Shown: positions 34,605 through 42,975 of the stretch, piece by piece
How positions within the stretch are numbered: the first letter of the stretch is position 1
Layout: the number at the start of each line of letters is the position of its first letter
Source: Alphaproteobacteria bacterium
Lineage (GTDB): Bacteria > Pseudomonadota > Alphaproteobacteria > Rhodobacterales > Rhodobacteraceae
DNA length: 44,914 bases
NCBI GenBank assembly: GCA_009908505.1
Contig: JAAAPD010000013.1
Coordinates: 1-44,914, forward strand
Direction: 5' to 3'
The notes under the pieces: model-generated
Seen by the model: only the letters and a program-made list of their open reading frames with translations
What the model was told of the DNA's origin: nothing
Database searches by the model: none
Translations under genes and position numbers: made by a program

Positions 34605-35747
34605 CTAGCGTTGGTCGATCAGGTTGCGCGCCACGATCAGGCGCATGATCTCGTTCGTGCCTTCGAGGATCTGGTGCACGCGCAGGTCGCGGACGATCTT
34701 CTCGATCCCGTAGTCGGCAAGATACCCGTAGCCACCATGCAGTTGCAGGCACTGGTCAGCCACCTTCGAGCCGGTTTCGGTCACGAATTTCTTGGCCATG
34801 GCGCAGTGGGCTGTCGCGTCGGGGGCCTTGGTGTCCAGTTTCCAGGCGGCCTGGCGCAGGAGGGTTCGGGCCGCCTGCATCTCGATCTCCATGTCCGCCA
34901 GGCGGAATTGCAGGCCCTGGAACCGGTCGATAGTCTGGCCGAAGGCGCGGCGTTCGCCCATATAGTCCAGCGTGGCATTCAGGGCCGCCTGGGCCGCGCC
35001 CAGCGAACAGGCCGCGATATTGAGCCGCCCGCCATCAAGCCCGGCCATCGCGTATTTGAACCCTTGGCCTTCGTCGCCCAGCAGGTTGTCCGCGGGGGTT
35101 GCGCAGGCATCCATCTGAACCTGGCGGGTGGGCTGGCTTTTCCACCCCATCTTGTCCTCCAACCCGCCGAAGGACAGGCCGGGCGCGCCATCCTCGACCA
35201 CCAGGGCCGAAATGCCCCTGGGGCCATCCTCGCCCGTGCGGGCCATGACGATATAGGCGTCCGAATAGCCCCCGCCCGAGATGAAGGCCTTGGTGCCGGT
35301 CAGGCTGTAGCCCGCGTTGGTGCGCGCCGCCCGGGTCTTGAGCGCGGCGGCGTCCGAGCCGCTGCCCGGTTCGGTCAAGCAATAGGAAAAGACGGTTTCC
35401 ATGGTCAGGGCGCGCGGCAGGAAACGGGCCTTCAGTTCGGCGCTGCCGAACTGGTCAATCATCCGGGCGCACATGTTGTGGATCGACAGGAAGGCCGCGA
35501 CCGAGGCGCAGGACATCGACAGCGCCTCGAAGACCAGCGTGGCATCGAGACGACCGAGGCCCGATCCGCCGGCCTCTTCGCTGACATAGAGCCCGCCGAA
35601 GCCGAGCTCGGCCAGTTTCGGCCAGAGTTCGCGGGGGATCGTGCCCTGGTCTTCCCAGTCACGGGCATGCGGGGCGATCTCGGCCTCGCCGAAGGCGCGG
35701 GCCATGTCGAAAATGGCCTCCTGTTCCTCTGTGAGGGCGAATTCCAT
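34605..35747 (-). CDS. Isobutyryl-CoA dehydrogenase (acyl-CoA dehydrogenase family)
   Basis: FAD enzyme that makes methacrylyl-CoA from isobutyryl-CoA, or a related short branched acyl-CoA. 380 aa. Motifs include YCLTEPGSGSDAAALKT, GERRAFGQTIDRFQGLQF and the C-terminal HQILEGTNEIMRLIVARNL with the catalytic glutamate. Sequence style and context (HIBCH, mmsB, mmsA) point to the ACAD8/isobutyryl-CoA type. GGAGGAG precedes ATG 35747; an ATG 18 bp upstream is less favoured. Electrons would pass to ETF. Confidence 0.9.
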   Translation of the reverse strand: MEFALTEEQEAIFDMARAFGEAEIAPHARDWEDQGTIPRELWPKLAELGFGGLYVSEEAGGSGLGRLDATLVFEALSMSCASVAAFLSIHNMCARMIDQFGSAELKARFLPRALTMETVFSYCLTEPGSGSDAAALKTRAARTNAGYSLTGTKAFISGGGYSDAYIVMARTGEDGPRGISALVVEDGAPGLSFGGLEDKMGWKSQPTRQVQMDACATPADNLLGDEGQGFKYAMAGLDGGRLNIAACSLGAAQAALNATLDYMGERRAFGQTIDRFQGLQFRLADMEIEMQAARTLLRQAAWKLDTKAPDATAHCAMAKKFVTETGSKVADQCLQLHGGYGYLADYGIEKIVRDLRVHQILEGTNEIMRLIVARNLIDQR

Positions 35748-35905
35748 GGTCTCCTCCCGATCCATGAATTGAACGTATGTTTAATTCTTTCGTGCCGCGA
35801 CGCGGATTGCAAGGGTGCAGGGGGCTTGCACCCGGCGAATGATCGATTTCAGGGCATGCGCAGGGTCCGGACTGTTCCGCACGCGCGCCTCATGCGGTCA
35901 GAGCC

Positions 35906-37033
35906 TCAGAGATCGGCGCTGAACTCTTCGATCAGGTGCCGGACCACCGCCCGCATCTGTCCTTCGGAATCGGCGCCGGCCGACTTGGCGGTTTTCGCGG
36001 CAGCGCGCTGACGTTCGGCGCTGGTGCCCGTCGTCATGATCTCACGCAGCGCCTCGATCTGCTGGCTGCATTGCAAGACGCCCGCGTCCTCCTCGACCAG
36101 TTCGACAAGCTCTTCGAAAAGCTCGGCGAAGGGCACGATCTCGCCCCGGCCGAAATCGATCAGCCCGTCGGTCGTGCCATAACGCTGCGCGCGCCAGCGG
36201 TTTTCCTGGACCAGGAAATTGTCGTAGCGCCGCCAGCGCTGGTTGCGCACCCGTAGCCGCCACAGCAGCCGGGTCAGCGACTGGATCAGCGCCGCCAGCC
36301 CGAGCGCGTGGTCCATGCGGGGCGAGACATCGCAGATCCGGGCCTCCAGCGTGGGATAATGGGCCGAGGGGCGCAGGTCCCACCAGATCTTCGTGGCGTC
36401 CTCGATCACACCCAGGTCCACCAACGCCTGTACCGAGCGCTGGTATTCATCCCAGCTGTCCAGCTGCGGCGGCAGCCCGGTGCGCGGCAGGTTGTCGAAA
36501 ATCGACAGCCGGTAGGAGGCCAGGCCGGTATCCTCGCCCTGCCAGTAAGGGGACGAGGTGGACATGGCCAGCAGATGCGGCAGGAAATAGCTCAGCTGGC
36601 TCAGAAGGTCGGCCCGCAGAGCGTCGTCGTTGAGCCCAACATGGACATGCATCCCGCAGATCAGCATGCGCCGGACCACGCCGCCCAGATCCTCGCGCAG
36701 CTGGTCATAGCGCTGCTTGTGGGTATGGTGCTGGTCCTTCCAGTCGGCCAGCGGGTGGCACGACGCGGCGATTGGCGTCAGGCCGTAGGTGTCGGCGCAG
36801 TCGCGGATGGTGCGGCGCAGATGGGCCAGGTCCTCGCGCGCCTCGGCCACGGTGGCGCAGACCTTGGTGCCGATTTCGATCTGGCATTGCAGGTATTCGG
36901 GCGCGACCTGGCCGCCAAGCGCGGCCTCGCAATCGGCCATCAGCCCCTCGGGCACCACCGCGAGCGCCAGGCTTTCCTTGTCGACCAGCAGGTATTCCTC
37001 TTCGATGCCGATCGAGAATTCGGGTTCGTCCAT
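35906..37033 (-). CDS. YbdK-type carboxylate-amine ligase (GCS2 family)
   Basis: ATP-dependent ligase family related to glutamate-cysteine ligase; 375 aa. It begins [18 protein letters not shown], with [27 protein letters not shown] and the [10 protein letters not shown] segment of the GCS2 (glutamate-cysteine ligase 2) fold. Weak glutamate-cysteine ligase activity is known for E. coli YbdK; the true substrate is uncertain. It stands inside the valine gene cluster but has no obvious metabolic link; it lies 158 bp from the acyl-CoA dehydrogenase start. An N-terminal extension to 37165 is unsupported. Confidence 0.92.
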   Translation of the reverse strand: MDEPEFSIGIEEEYLLVDKESLALAVVPEGLMADCEAALGGQVAPEYLQCQIEIGTKVCATVAEAREDLAHLRRTIRDCADTYGLTPIAASCHPLADWKDQHHTHKQRYDQLREDLGGVVRRMLICGMHVHVGLNDDALRADLLSQLSYFLPHLLAMSTSSPYWQGEDTGLASYRLSIFDNLPRTGLPPQLDSWDEYQRSVQALVDLGVIEDATKIWWDLRPSAHYPTLEARICDVSPRMDHALGLAALIQSLTRLLWRLRVRNQRWRRYDNFLVQENRWRAQRYGTTDGLIDFGRGEIVPFAELFEELVELVEEDAGVLQCSQQIEALREIMTTGTSAERQRAAAKTAKSAGADSEGQMRAVVRHLIEEFSADL

Positions 37034-37097
37034 TTGCGCCCTCCCGCTATCGTACCGGCCAGTTTGAGGCGCTTGGACGCAAACGGCAAGGACCGGT

Positions 37098-37508
37098 TCA
37101 CGCCTCGGCGCGCAGGGGTGTCCCGTCGGCCAGGCCCAGGAACCGGGCGGCGTCGTCCAGGTCATCGAAAACCCGCAGCACGGTCGTGGGATCCGAGGCC
37201 CAACAGCGGCGCGCGATCTCGGCCATGCGCCGGCCGACGGGCCCGGGGGCGAGATAGGCCATCAGGCGATCGAATTCGAGCGGACCGTAATAGTCCGCCA
37301 GCTCCGCGTGCATCCGGAAGATGCTGCCGAAATCCTCGTCCATGCTGGTCACGCGGGACACGTCGAACAGGTGTTTCTGGTCGGGCCGGTACTGGGGATC
37401 GGCGGCATAGCGGCGTGCGCCATCAAGAGACTCCTCGATGCCGGCGTGGTCCCAGTAGGTGACCTTGACGATATTGAAGGCAGGAAAAATGCGAAAGTCG
37501 ACGGACAT
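37098..37508 (-). CDS. Conserved hypothetical protein, 136 aa
   Basis: Unrecognised cytoplasmic protein with no membrane segment. It has the alternating pattern [19 protein letters not shown]...[16 protein letters not shown]...[17 protein letters not shown], which resembles STAS/SpoIIAA-like domains (two strand-helix repeats ending in a helix after LRVFDD). That likeness is by inspection only. It is likely in the same transcript as the YbdK-type gene (64 bp gap). The start at 37508 avoids a basic extension that overlaps the mmsA terminator. Confidence 0.65.
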   Translation of the reverse strand: MSVDFRIFPAFNIVKVTYWDHAGIEESLDGARRYAADPQYRPDQKHLFDVSRVTSMDEDFGSIFRMHAELADYYGPLEFDRLMAYLAPGPVGRRMAEIARRCWASDPTTVLRVFDDLDDAARFLGLADGTPLRAEA

Positions 37509-37525
37509 CGGTTGGCCCTGGAGTT

Positions 37526-37558
37526 GAAAAAGGAAACGCGGCGGGGGTCCCCGCCGCG
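37526..37558 (-). terminator. Intrinsic terminator of mmsA
   Basis: Plus-strand CGCGGCGGGG (37537-37546) and CCCCGCCGCG (37549-37558) form a 9 to 10-bp stem; on the minus strand it is followed by TTTCCTTTTTC. It lies 25 bp past the mmsA stop, so mmsA is insulated from the following hypothetical gene. Confidence 0.85.
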
Positions 37559-37582
37559 CATCAGTGTGCATGAAACGGTGGG

Positions 37583-39082
37583 TCAGTCCATGGCCTTGAA
37601 GTTGAACTCGCCGCCGTCCTTGATCCCCGAGAACCAGCGCGAGGTCACGGTCTTGGTGCGCGTGTAGAACCGGAAAGCGTCCGGACCATATTGGTTGAGA
37701 TCGCCGAATCCGGATTTCTTCCAGCCGCCGAAGGTGTGATAGGACAGCGGCACCGGGATCGGGAAGTTGACCCCGACCATCCCGACGTTGACGCGATGCG
37801 CATAGTCGCGCGCCGTGTCGCCATCGGCGGTGAAGATCGCGGTGCCATTGCCATAGGGGTTGTCCATCACGAGGCTCAGGGCCGCGTCATAGCTGTCGGC
37901 GCGCAACTGACTCAGGACCGGGCCGAAGATTTCCTCTTTGTAGATATCCATCTCGGGCGTCACCCGGTCGAAGAAAGACGGGCCGATGAAATAGCCGTCC
38001 TCGTAGCCCTGCAGCGCGAAGTCGCGCCCGTCGATGACCAACTCGGCGCCCTGGTCGACACCGGAATCGATCAGGCCGAGGATTCGGTTGCGCGCCTGCG
38101 CGGTGATGACGGGGCCGTAATCCACGTCCTCGCCGGCGGTGTAGGGGCCCACTTTCAGCTTTTCGATGCGCGGCACCAACTTTTCCACCAGCCGGTCGGC
38201 GGTGTCCTCGCCCACGGGGACGGCGACCGAGATCGCCATGCAGCGTTCACCGGCGGCGCCATAGCCCGCGCCGACAAGGGCGTCGGCGGCCTTGTCCAGG
38301 TCGGCATCGGGCATGATGACCATGTGGTTCTTGGCGCCGCCGAAACACTGTGCGCGTTTGCCGTTCGCGGTGGCGCGGCTGTAGATGTAATGCGCGATCG
38401 GGGTCGAGCCGACGAAGGCCACGGCCTGGATCGTCTCGTTGTCCAGCAAGGCATCCACGGCTTCCTTGTCGCCGTTGACGACTTGCAGAATACCCTCGGG
38501 CACACCCGCCTCGCTGCACAGCTCGGCCAGCAGCAAGGCGGTGGAGGGCACCCGCTCGGACGGTTTCAGGATCATCGCGTTGCCGCAGACGATGGCGCCG
38601 GCCAGTTTCCACAGCGGGATCATCGCCGGGAAGTTGAAAGGCGTGATACCGGCGACCACGCCGAGCGGCTGGCGCATGGAATGAAGGTCGATGCCGGGGC
38701 CGCCGTTGTCGGTGAATTCGCCCTTGAGCATCTGCGGCGCGCCCATGCAAAATTCGACCACTTCCAGGCCGCGCTGCACGTCGCCGCGGGCATCGGGCAG
38801 GGTCTTGCCGTGTTCGCGGCTGACCGCCTCGGCCAGCTTGTCCATGTTGGCATTGATCAACTCGCCCAGCTTCATCATCACGCGGGCGCGGCGCTGCGGG
38901 TTGACGGCGCCCCATTGTTCCTGCGCGGTCGCGGCGCGGGCGACGGCATCATCGACCTCGTCCGTGGTGGCCAGCGCCACCTTGGCCTGCACCTCGCCGG
39001 TGGCGGGGTTCATGACATCGGCAAAGCGGCCTGACGTGCCGGCGACGCGCTTGCCGTCTATATAATGACCGATCTCTTCCAT
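37583..39082 (-). CDS. mmsA: Methylmalonate-semialdehyde dehydrogenase (CoA-acylating)
   Basis: Final valine step: methylmalonate semialdehyde plus CoA and NAD to propionyl-CoA and CO2. 499 aa, standard length. ALDH-fold motifs: ITPFNFPAMIPLWKLAGAI, FVGSTPIAHYIYSRA, and the MMSDH-specific AAGERCMAISVAV with catalytic C281; C-terminus YHTFGGWKKSGFGDLNQYGPD. It is separated from the rest of the valine genes by its own terminator, and the divergent LysR gene starts 104 bp away, which suggests LysR control. Confidence 0.97.
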   Translation of the reverse strand: MEEIGHYIDGKRVAGTSGRFADVMNPATGEVQAKVALATTDEVDDAVARAATAQEQWGAVNPQRRARVMMKLGELINANMDKLAEAVSREHGKTLPDARGDVQRGLEVVEFCMGAPQMLKGEFTDNGGPGIDLHSMRQPLGVVAGITPFNFPAMIPLWKLAGAIVCGNAMILKPSERVPSTALLLAELCSEAGVPEGILQVVNGDKEAVDALLDNETIQAVAFVGSTPIAHYIYSRATANGKRAQCFGGAKNHMVIMPDADLDKAADALVGAGYGAAGERCMAISVAVPVGEDTADRLVEKLVPRIEKLKVGPYTAGEDVDYGPVITAQARNRILGLIDSGVDQGAELVIDGRDFALQGYEDGYFIGPSFFDRVTPEMDIYKEEIFGPVLSQLRADSYDAALSLVMDNPYGNGTAIFTADGDTARDYAHRVNVGMVGVNFPIPVPLSYHTFGGWKKSGFGDLNQYGPDAFRFYTRTKTVTSRWFSGIKDGGEFNFKAMD

Positions 39083-39121
39083 GGGATCCTCCTGCGATCT
39101 GTTCGGGCAAAGTCTACCCTT

Positions 39122-39178
39122 GCAAATTTGCTGGACAAAGGGACAATACATCAAAACGACCTTGTAATTTTGCAAAAT
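39122..39178. promoter_or_regulatory. Paired palindromes in the mmsA-lysR divergent promoter
   Basis: GCAAATTTGC (39122-39131) and ATTTTGCAAAAT (39167-39178) are perfect palindromes sharing the core TTGCAAA/TTTGCAA and centred 46 bp apart. They lie in the 104-bp gap between mmsA and the LysR gene; the second abuts the lysR start region. Two related sites at this distance fit a LysR recall/activation site pair. Regulator identity is inferred from adjacency. Confidence 0.55.
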
Positions 39179-39186
39179 GGGGCGGG

Positions 39187-40074
39187 ATGCGGAATTGGGA
39201 CGACATGCGGGTTTTCCTGGCCGTTGCCCGAGCGCAGAGCCTGTCGGCGGCGGCGCCGCTGCTCAGGATGGACCCGGCCACAGTCAGCCGGCGCATCGCG
39301 CGGCTGGAATCGGACATGGGCGCGGCGCTGTTCGTGAAATCGCCGCAGGGCTATGCGCTGACCGACCAGGGGGCGCGGATGCGCGCGCGGGCGGCCGAAG
39401 CCGAAGAGGCGCTGACGCTTGCGGCCGACGAAGGGCAGGGCCCCGGCGGCGGGCTGACCGGGCAGGTGCGGATCGGGGCGCCCGATGGCTGTGCCAACTA
39501 CGTGCTGCCGCAGGTCTGCGCCGCGATCCAGCGCGCCAATCCCGAGCTGGAAATCCAGATCCTGGCCCTGCCGCGCGTCGTGAACCTGTCGCGGCGCGAG
39601 GCGGACATGGCGATCACGGTTTCGCCCCCCGAGGCGGGGCGCCTGACCGTCCAGCGTATCACCGATTACAAGCTGCATCTTGCCACCCATGCCGAGGCGG
39701 CGGACACGATAGGGGATCCCGCCGACCTGACCGGTCGGCCTGTCGTGGGCTACATCCCCGACATGATCTTCGACAAGGAACTGGACTACCTGGGCGATCT
39801 GGCCCGCGACGGCGTGCAACTGGCCTCGAACTCGGTCGCGGTACAGGCGCAATTGCTGCGTGCCGGCCGCGGGATCGGTATCGTGCATGATTTCGCCCTG
39901 CCGTTCCTGCCGGAACTGCGCCGGGTGCTGACGGGCCGGATCAGCCTGACGCGCAGCTTCTACCTGGTGCGGCACGGATCGGACCGGCGTTCGGACCGGC
40001 TCAACCGGCTCGCCGATGCAGTAGCGGCCGGGATCCGGGCCGAGGTTGCGCGCCTGGAGGCGATGGTCGCTTGA
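39187..40074 (+). CDS. LysR-family transcriptional regulator
   Basis: 295 aa: N-terminal winged HTH (MRNWDDMRVFLAVARAQSLSAAA..., DPATVSRRIARLESDMGAALF) and a LysR substrate-binding domain (GQVRIGAPDGCANYVLPQVC...). The HTH variant (NWDDMRVFLAVAR) is common in alphaproteobacterial LysRs beside aldehyde dehydrogenases. It is divergent from mmsA and probably senses a valine-pathway intermediate. The GGGGCGGGATG context gives the start; it is the first ATG consistent with the HTH. Confidence 0.92.
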   Translation: MRNWDDMRVFLAVARAQSLSAAAPLLRMDPATVSRRIARLESDMGAALFVKSPQGYALTDQGARMRARAAEAEEALTLAADEGQGPGGGLTGQVRIGAPDGCANYVLPQVCAAIQRANPELEIQILALPRVVNLSRREADMAITVSPPEAGRLTVQRITDYKLHLATHAEAADTIGDPADLTGRPVVGYIPDMIFDKELDYLGDLARDGVQLASNSVAVQAQLLRAGRGIGIVHDFALPFLPELRRVLTGRISLTRSFYLVRHGSDRRSDRLNRLADAVAAGIRAEVARLEAMVA

Positions 40075-40124
40075 CAGACCGGGCCTGCCGGGGAACGCTG
40101 GGGCAAAACACGAAAGGACAGCCG

Positions 40125-40562
40125 ATGATCGTCAAGCAGATTCTTTCCTCCAAGGCCGTGGACGGGGTTCTGACGCTGCAAAGCGACGCCCAGGTCAAGG
40201 ACGCGGCCGCGATCATGTCCGACCGCCGTATCGGCACGATCGTGATCAGCGACGACGACGGGGCGACGCCCACGGGTATCTTGTCGGAACGCGACATCGT
40301 GCGAGAGATCGGCCGCCAAGGCCCCGAGTGCCTGGCCAGGACCGTGGGCGATCTGATGACCCGCGATCCCGTCACCTGCACGCCCGCAGACAGTTCCGAC
40401 ACGGTGCTGAGCCGTATGACCGAAGGCCGGTTCCGGCACCTGCCGGTCATGGAAGATGGTCGCATGGTCGGCCTGATTTCCATCGGCGACGTGGTCAAGG
40501 CCCGCCTGGCCGAGCTGTCGATGGAAAAAGATGCGCTGGAAGGCATGATCATGGGGCACTAG
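40125..40562 (+). CDS. CBS-domain-pair protein
   Basis: 145 aa made only of two CBS motifs (residues about 10-62 and 76-130): DAAAIMSDRRIGTIVISDDDG...GILSERDIVREI and TVGDLMTRDPVTCTPADS...HLPVMEDGRMVGLISIGDVVK. Such proteins bind adenine nucleotides and act as energy sensors of unknown targets. CGAAAGGA is a good ribosome-binding site for ATG 40125. 50 bp after lysR. Confidence 0.93.
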   Translation: MIVKQILSSKAVDGVLTLQSDAQVKDAAAIMSDRRIGTIVISDDDGATPTGILSERDIVREIGRQGPECLARTVGDLMTRDPVTCTPADSSDTVLSRMTEGRFRHLPVMEDGRMVGLISIGDVVKARLAELSMEKDALEGMIMGH

Positions 40563-40645
40563 GCCCCGTCGTGCAAAGCCTCTTGCATTCCCCGGCGCAA
40601 TAATGTTGCGTGCGCGGCGAAACCGATTGTCCGAGAGGATCCGCC

Positions 40646-41137
40646 ATGCGCACCGGCCTTTACCCCGGCACCTTCGACCCGGTCACACTGGGTCATGTGG
40701 ACATCATTCGGCGGGCCTGCACGCTGGTCGACCGGCTGGTCATCGGCGTCGCCATCAACCGTGACAAGAGCCCGCTGTTCACGCTGGAAGAGCGTGTCGC
40801 CATGATCGAGGCGGAATGCGCGGCCTTGTCGGACGAAACCGGGGTCGAGATCATTGCCCACCCGTTCGAGAACCTCTTGATCGACTGTGCCAACGATGTG
40901 GGCGCGCAGATCATCGTGCGAGGTCTGCGCGCGGTGGCGGATTTCGAATACGAATACCAGATGGTCGGAATGAACCGGGCGCTGGATGACCGGGTCGAGA
41001 CCGTGTTCCTGATGGCCGATGCGGCGCACCAGGCCATCGCGTCGAAACTGGTCAAGGAAATCGCCCGGCTGGACGGCGACGTGTCGAAATTCGTAACACC
41101 GGCGGTCGAGGCGGCGCTGAAGGATCGGCTGGGCTGA
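40646..41137 (+). CDS. coaD: Phosphopantetheine adenylyltransferase
   Basis: Fourth step of coenzyme A synthesis, cytoplasmic hexamer; 163 aa. Nucleotidyltransferase motif YPGTFDPVTLGHVDII, RGLRAVADFEYEYQM and the ending SKLVKEIARLDGDVSKFVTP are diagnostic. The classical ISSS of the C-terminal motif reads AIAS here, a known variant. GAGAGGA before ATG 40646 supports the start. Confidence 0.96.
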   Translation: MRTGLYPGTFDPVTLGHVDIIRRACTLVDRLVIGVAINRDKSPLFTLEERVAMIEAECAALSDETGVEIIAHPFENLLIDCANDVGAQIIVRGLRAVADFEYEYQMVGMNRALDDRVETVFLMADAAHQAIASKLVKEIARLDGDVSKFVTPAVEAALKDRLG

Positions 41138-41197
41138 GCGGGCGTTATCCGGCGGGGGGGCTGCGCCGCGCCGGTTTGTCGGGAAAACCGATCAGGC

Positions 41198-41234
41198 AAT
41201 AAGAAACCCCGGCGACATCGGGATATCGCCGGGG
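41198..41234 (-). terminator. Intrinsic terminator of the DUF1127 gene
   Basis: 9-bp stem CCCCGGCGA/TCGCCGGGG (41207-41215 and 41226-41234) with a 10-nt loop; on the minus strand it is followed by TTTCTTATT (41206-41198). It is 35 bp past the DUF1127 stop, in the convergent gap with coaD. Confidence 0.8.
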
Positions 41235-41268
41235 TGGAAATGTTTCGGTCGCGTGGGCGGCGCGATGC

Positions 41269-41430
41269 TTAGCCGTAGACGGCCTTGTAGGCAATCTGGT
41301 CGGCGTCGCCGGTGTAGAAGCCCAGGTCCTCGAGCGCGATTTCGCGCGGCAGGTTCTGCAGCTCGCGCTTGGTGCGGGCATAGGCGGCACGTTTCTTGAG
41401 GGCCGTGCGGAGGGTTGCGAAAGCGGTCAT
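41269..41430 (-). CDS. DUF1127 small basic protein
   Basis: 53 aa: MTAFATLRTALKKRAAYART..., with KRELQNLPREIALEDLGFY matching the DUF1127 (YjiS) core of an arginine-rich helix followed by LEDLGI-like motif. In Rhodobacter a DUF1127 protein (CcaF1) is reported to bind RNA and is co-transcribed with Cuckoo sRNAs. Here no CCUCCUCCC motif is seen downstream. AAAAGGAG precedes the ATG strongly. Upstream lies a 15-bp perfect inverted repeat TGCCGCG-C-CGCGGCA (41485-41499). Confidence 0.93.
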   Translation of the reverse strand: MTAFATLRTALKKRAAYARTKRELQNLPREIALEDLGFYTGDADQIAYKAVYG

Positions 41431-41566
41431 GTCGATCTCCTTTTGGTTGGCCGTTCCGTTGTCTATTGACCCCTCATATAGAGATGCCGCGCCGCGGCAC
41501 CAGTGACGGTTTGCGCTAACGGGTTTGCATTTCCTGCATGGCGGCAAGGCATTGCAATGGAAAGAA

Positions 41567-41590
41567 AAAACCGCCCCGGAGGGCGGTTTT
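41567..41590. terminator. Bidirectional intrinsic terminator after gap
   Basis: AAAACCGCCC-CGGA-GGGCGGTTTT is a perfect 10-bp stem with A/T flanks on both sides, so it can stop transcription both ways. On the minus strand it terminates gap, whose stop lies 29 bp upstream, and protects the DUF1127 promoter. Confidence 0.9.
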
Positions 41591-41619
41591 GAGGTTTTTC
41601 AAGTGGTGTTCCCCCCGTC

Positions 41620-42621
41620 TCAGAGGTGTTTTCCCATCTCCACGGCGGTATCCGCCATCCGGTTCGAGAAGCCCCATTCGTTGTCATACCAGCTCAGGAT
41701 GCGCACCATGGTGCCTTCCATGACCTTGGTCTGGTCGGTGTGAAACACGCTGGAATGGGGGTCGTGGTTGAAATCCGTGCTGACCAGTTTCTTGTCGGTA
41801 TAGCCGAGAACGCCCTTGAGCGGGCCATCGGCGGCCGTCCGGATCGCGGCGTTGATCTCTTCGACGGTGGTTTCGCGGGCGGCCTCGAAGGTCAGGTCCA
41901 CGACCGACACGTTGGGGGTGGGCACGCGAATGGCCACGCCGTCCAGCTTGCCGTTGAGGTTCGGCAGCACCAGCCCCACGGCCTTGGCGGCGCCGGTCGA
42001 GGTGGGGATCATCGACAGGGCGGCGGCGCGGGCGCGATAGAGATCCTTGTGCATGGTGTCCAGCGTCGGCTGGTCGCCGGTATAGGAATGGATCGTCGTC
42101 ATGAAGCCCTTGACGATGCCGATCTCGTCATCGAGCACCTTGGCCACCGGGGCGAGACAATTGGTGGTGCAGGACGCGTTGGAGACCACCACATCGGAGC
42201 CCGACAGCTGATCGTGGTTGACGCCGTAGACGATGGTCTTGTCCGCGTCCTTGCCCGGGGCGGAAATCAGCACCCGCGACGAGCCGTTGTCCAGATGCGC
42301 CTGGCAGGCCTCTTTCGAGGTGAAGATGCCGGTGCATTCCAGGACCACGTCCACGTCCGACCAGGGCAGGTCGGCGGGGTTGCGGATCGCCGTCACCTTG
42401 ATCGGTCCGCGGCCCACGTCGATGCTGTCGTCGGTGTGACTGACCTGGACCGGGAACCGGCCATGGACGCTGTCGAACTGCAGAAGGTGGGCATTCGTCT
42501 CGACAGGGCCGAGGTCGTTGATGGCCACGACCTCGATATCGGTGCGGCCGGATTCGATGATGGACCGCAGGACGTTGCGGCCGATGCGACCGAACCCGTT
42601 GATGGCGACTTTGACTGGCAT
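41620..42621 (-). CDS. gap: Glyceraldehyde-3-phosphate dehydrogenase, type I
   Basis: Glycolysis/gluconeogenesis: G3P to 1,3-bisphosphoglycerate; 333 aa. NAD-binding KVAINGFGRIGRNVLR with the aspartate in VVAINDLG (NAD-type), active site SNASCTTNCLAPVAK with C151, and the C-terminal SWYDNEWGFSNRM. The start at ATG 42621 (MPVKVAING) is the family N-terminus; the frame is open to 42702 without similarity. Ends at a strong bidirectional terminator. Confidence 0.98.
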   Translation of the reverse strand: MPVKVAINGFGRIGRNVLRSIIESGRTDIEVVAINDLGPVETNAHLLQFDSVHGRFPVQVSHTDDSIDVGRGPIKVTAIRNPADLPWSDVDVVLECTGIFTSKEACQAHLDNGSSRVLISAPGKDADKTIVYGVNHDQLSGSDVVVSNASCTTNCLAPVAKVLDDEIGIVKGFMTTIHSYTGDQPTLDTMHKDLYRARAAALSMIPTSTGAAKAVGLVLPNLNGKLDGVAIRVPTPNVSVVDLTFEAARETTVEEINAAIRTAADGPLKGVLGYTDKKLVSTDFNHDPHSSVFHTDQTKVMEGTMVRILSWYDNEWGFSNRMADTAVEMGKHL

Positions 42622-42736
42622 TGACTGGCCCTCCGTATGGATTAGCGGAACGCGGCCCGCGGATCGGTCCGCTGTTGGCGCTAACATCCGCTTTTTTGGC
42701 AAAAGGTCAACCCGGGATCGCGCGGGGGCCGGGCGA

Positions 42737-42880
42737 TCAGCGCCAGAAGGCGATATACTGGATCAGCTCCATGAACTTGCGGCCAAGATAGACCGGCGCG
42801 CCCCAACCCAGCACGAAATGGTCGAGCGCGACAAACGCCGCCAGGAGAAGCACCAGCCAAATCGCGAGCCTGTTGGTCAT
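42737..42880 (-). CDS. 47-aa membrane microprotein
   Basis: MTNRLAIWLVLLLAAFVALDHF..., ending KFMELIQYIAFWR. One N-terminal hydrophobic helix (residues 4-22) and an amphipathic second half with LGWGAPVYLGRK. Similar small proteins upstream of gap are common in Rhodobacteraceae as I recall, but no function is assigned. Supported by its short clean frame and position; start ATG 42880. Confidence 0.65.
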   Translation of the reverse strand: MTNRLAIWLVLLLAAFVALDHFVLGWGAPVYLGRKFMELIQYIAFWR

Positions 42881-42975
42881 GCGCCCATCTAGGCGCGGGC
42901 GTGGCAAAAGGTAAAGTCGGAAGGGCCGCGTCATGCTATCGTGCAGTTGTATTTCGAGCCATTCATGGGGGCCTC

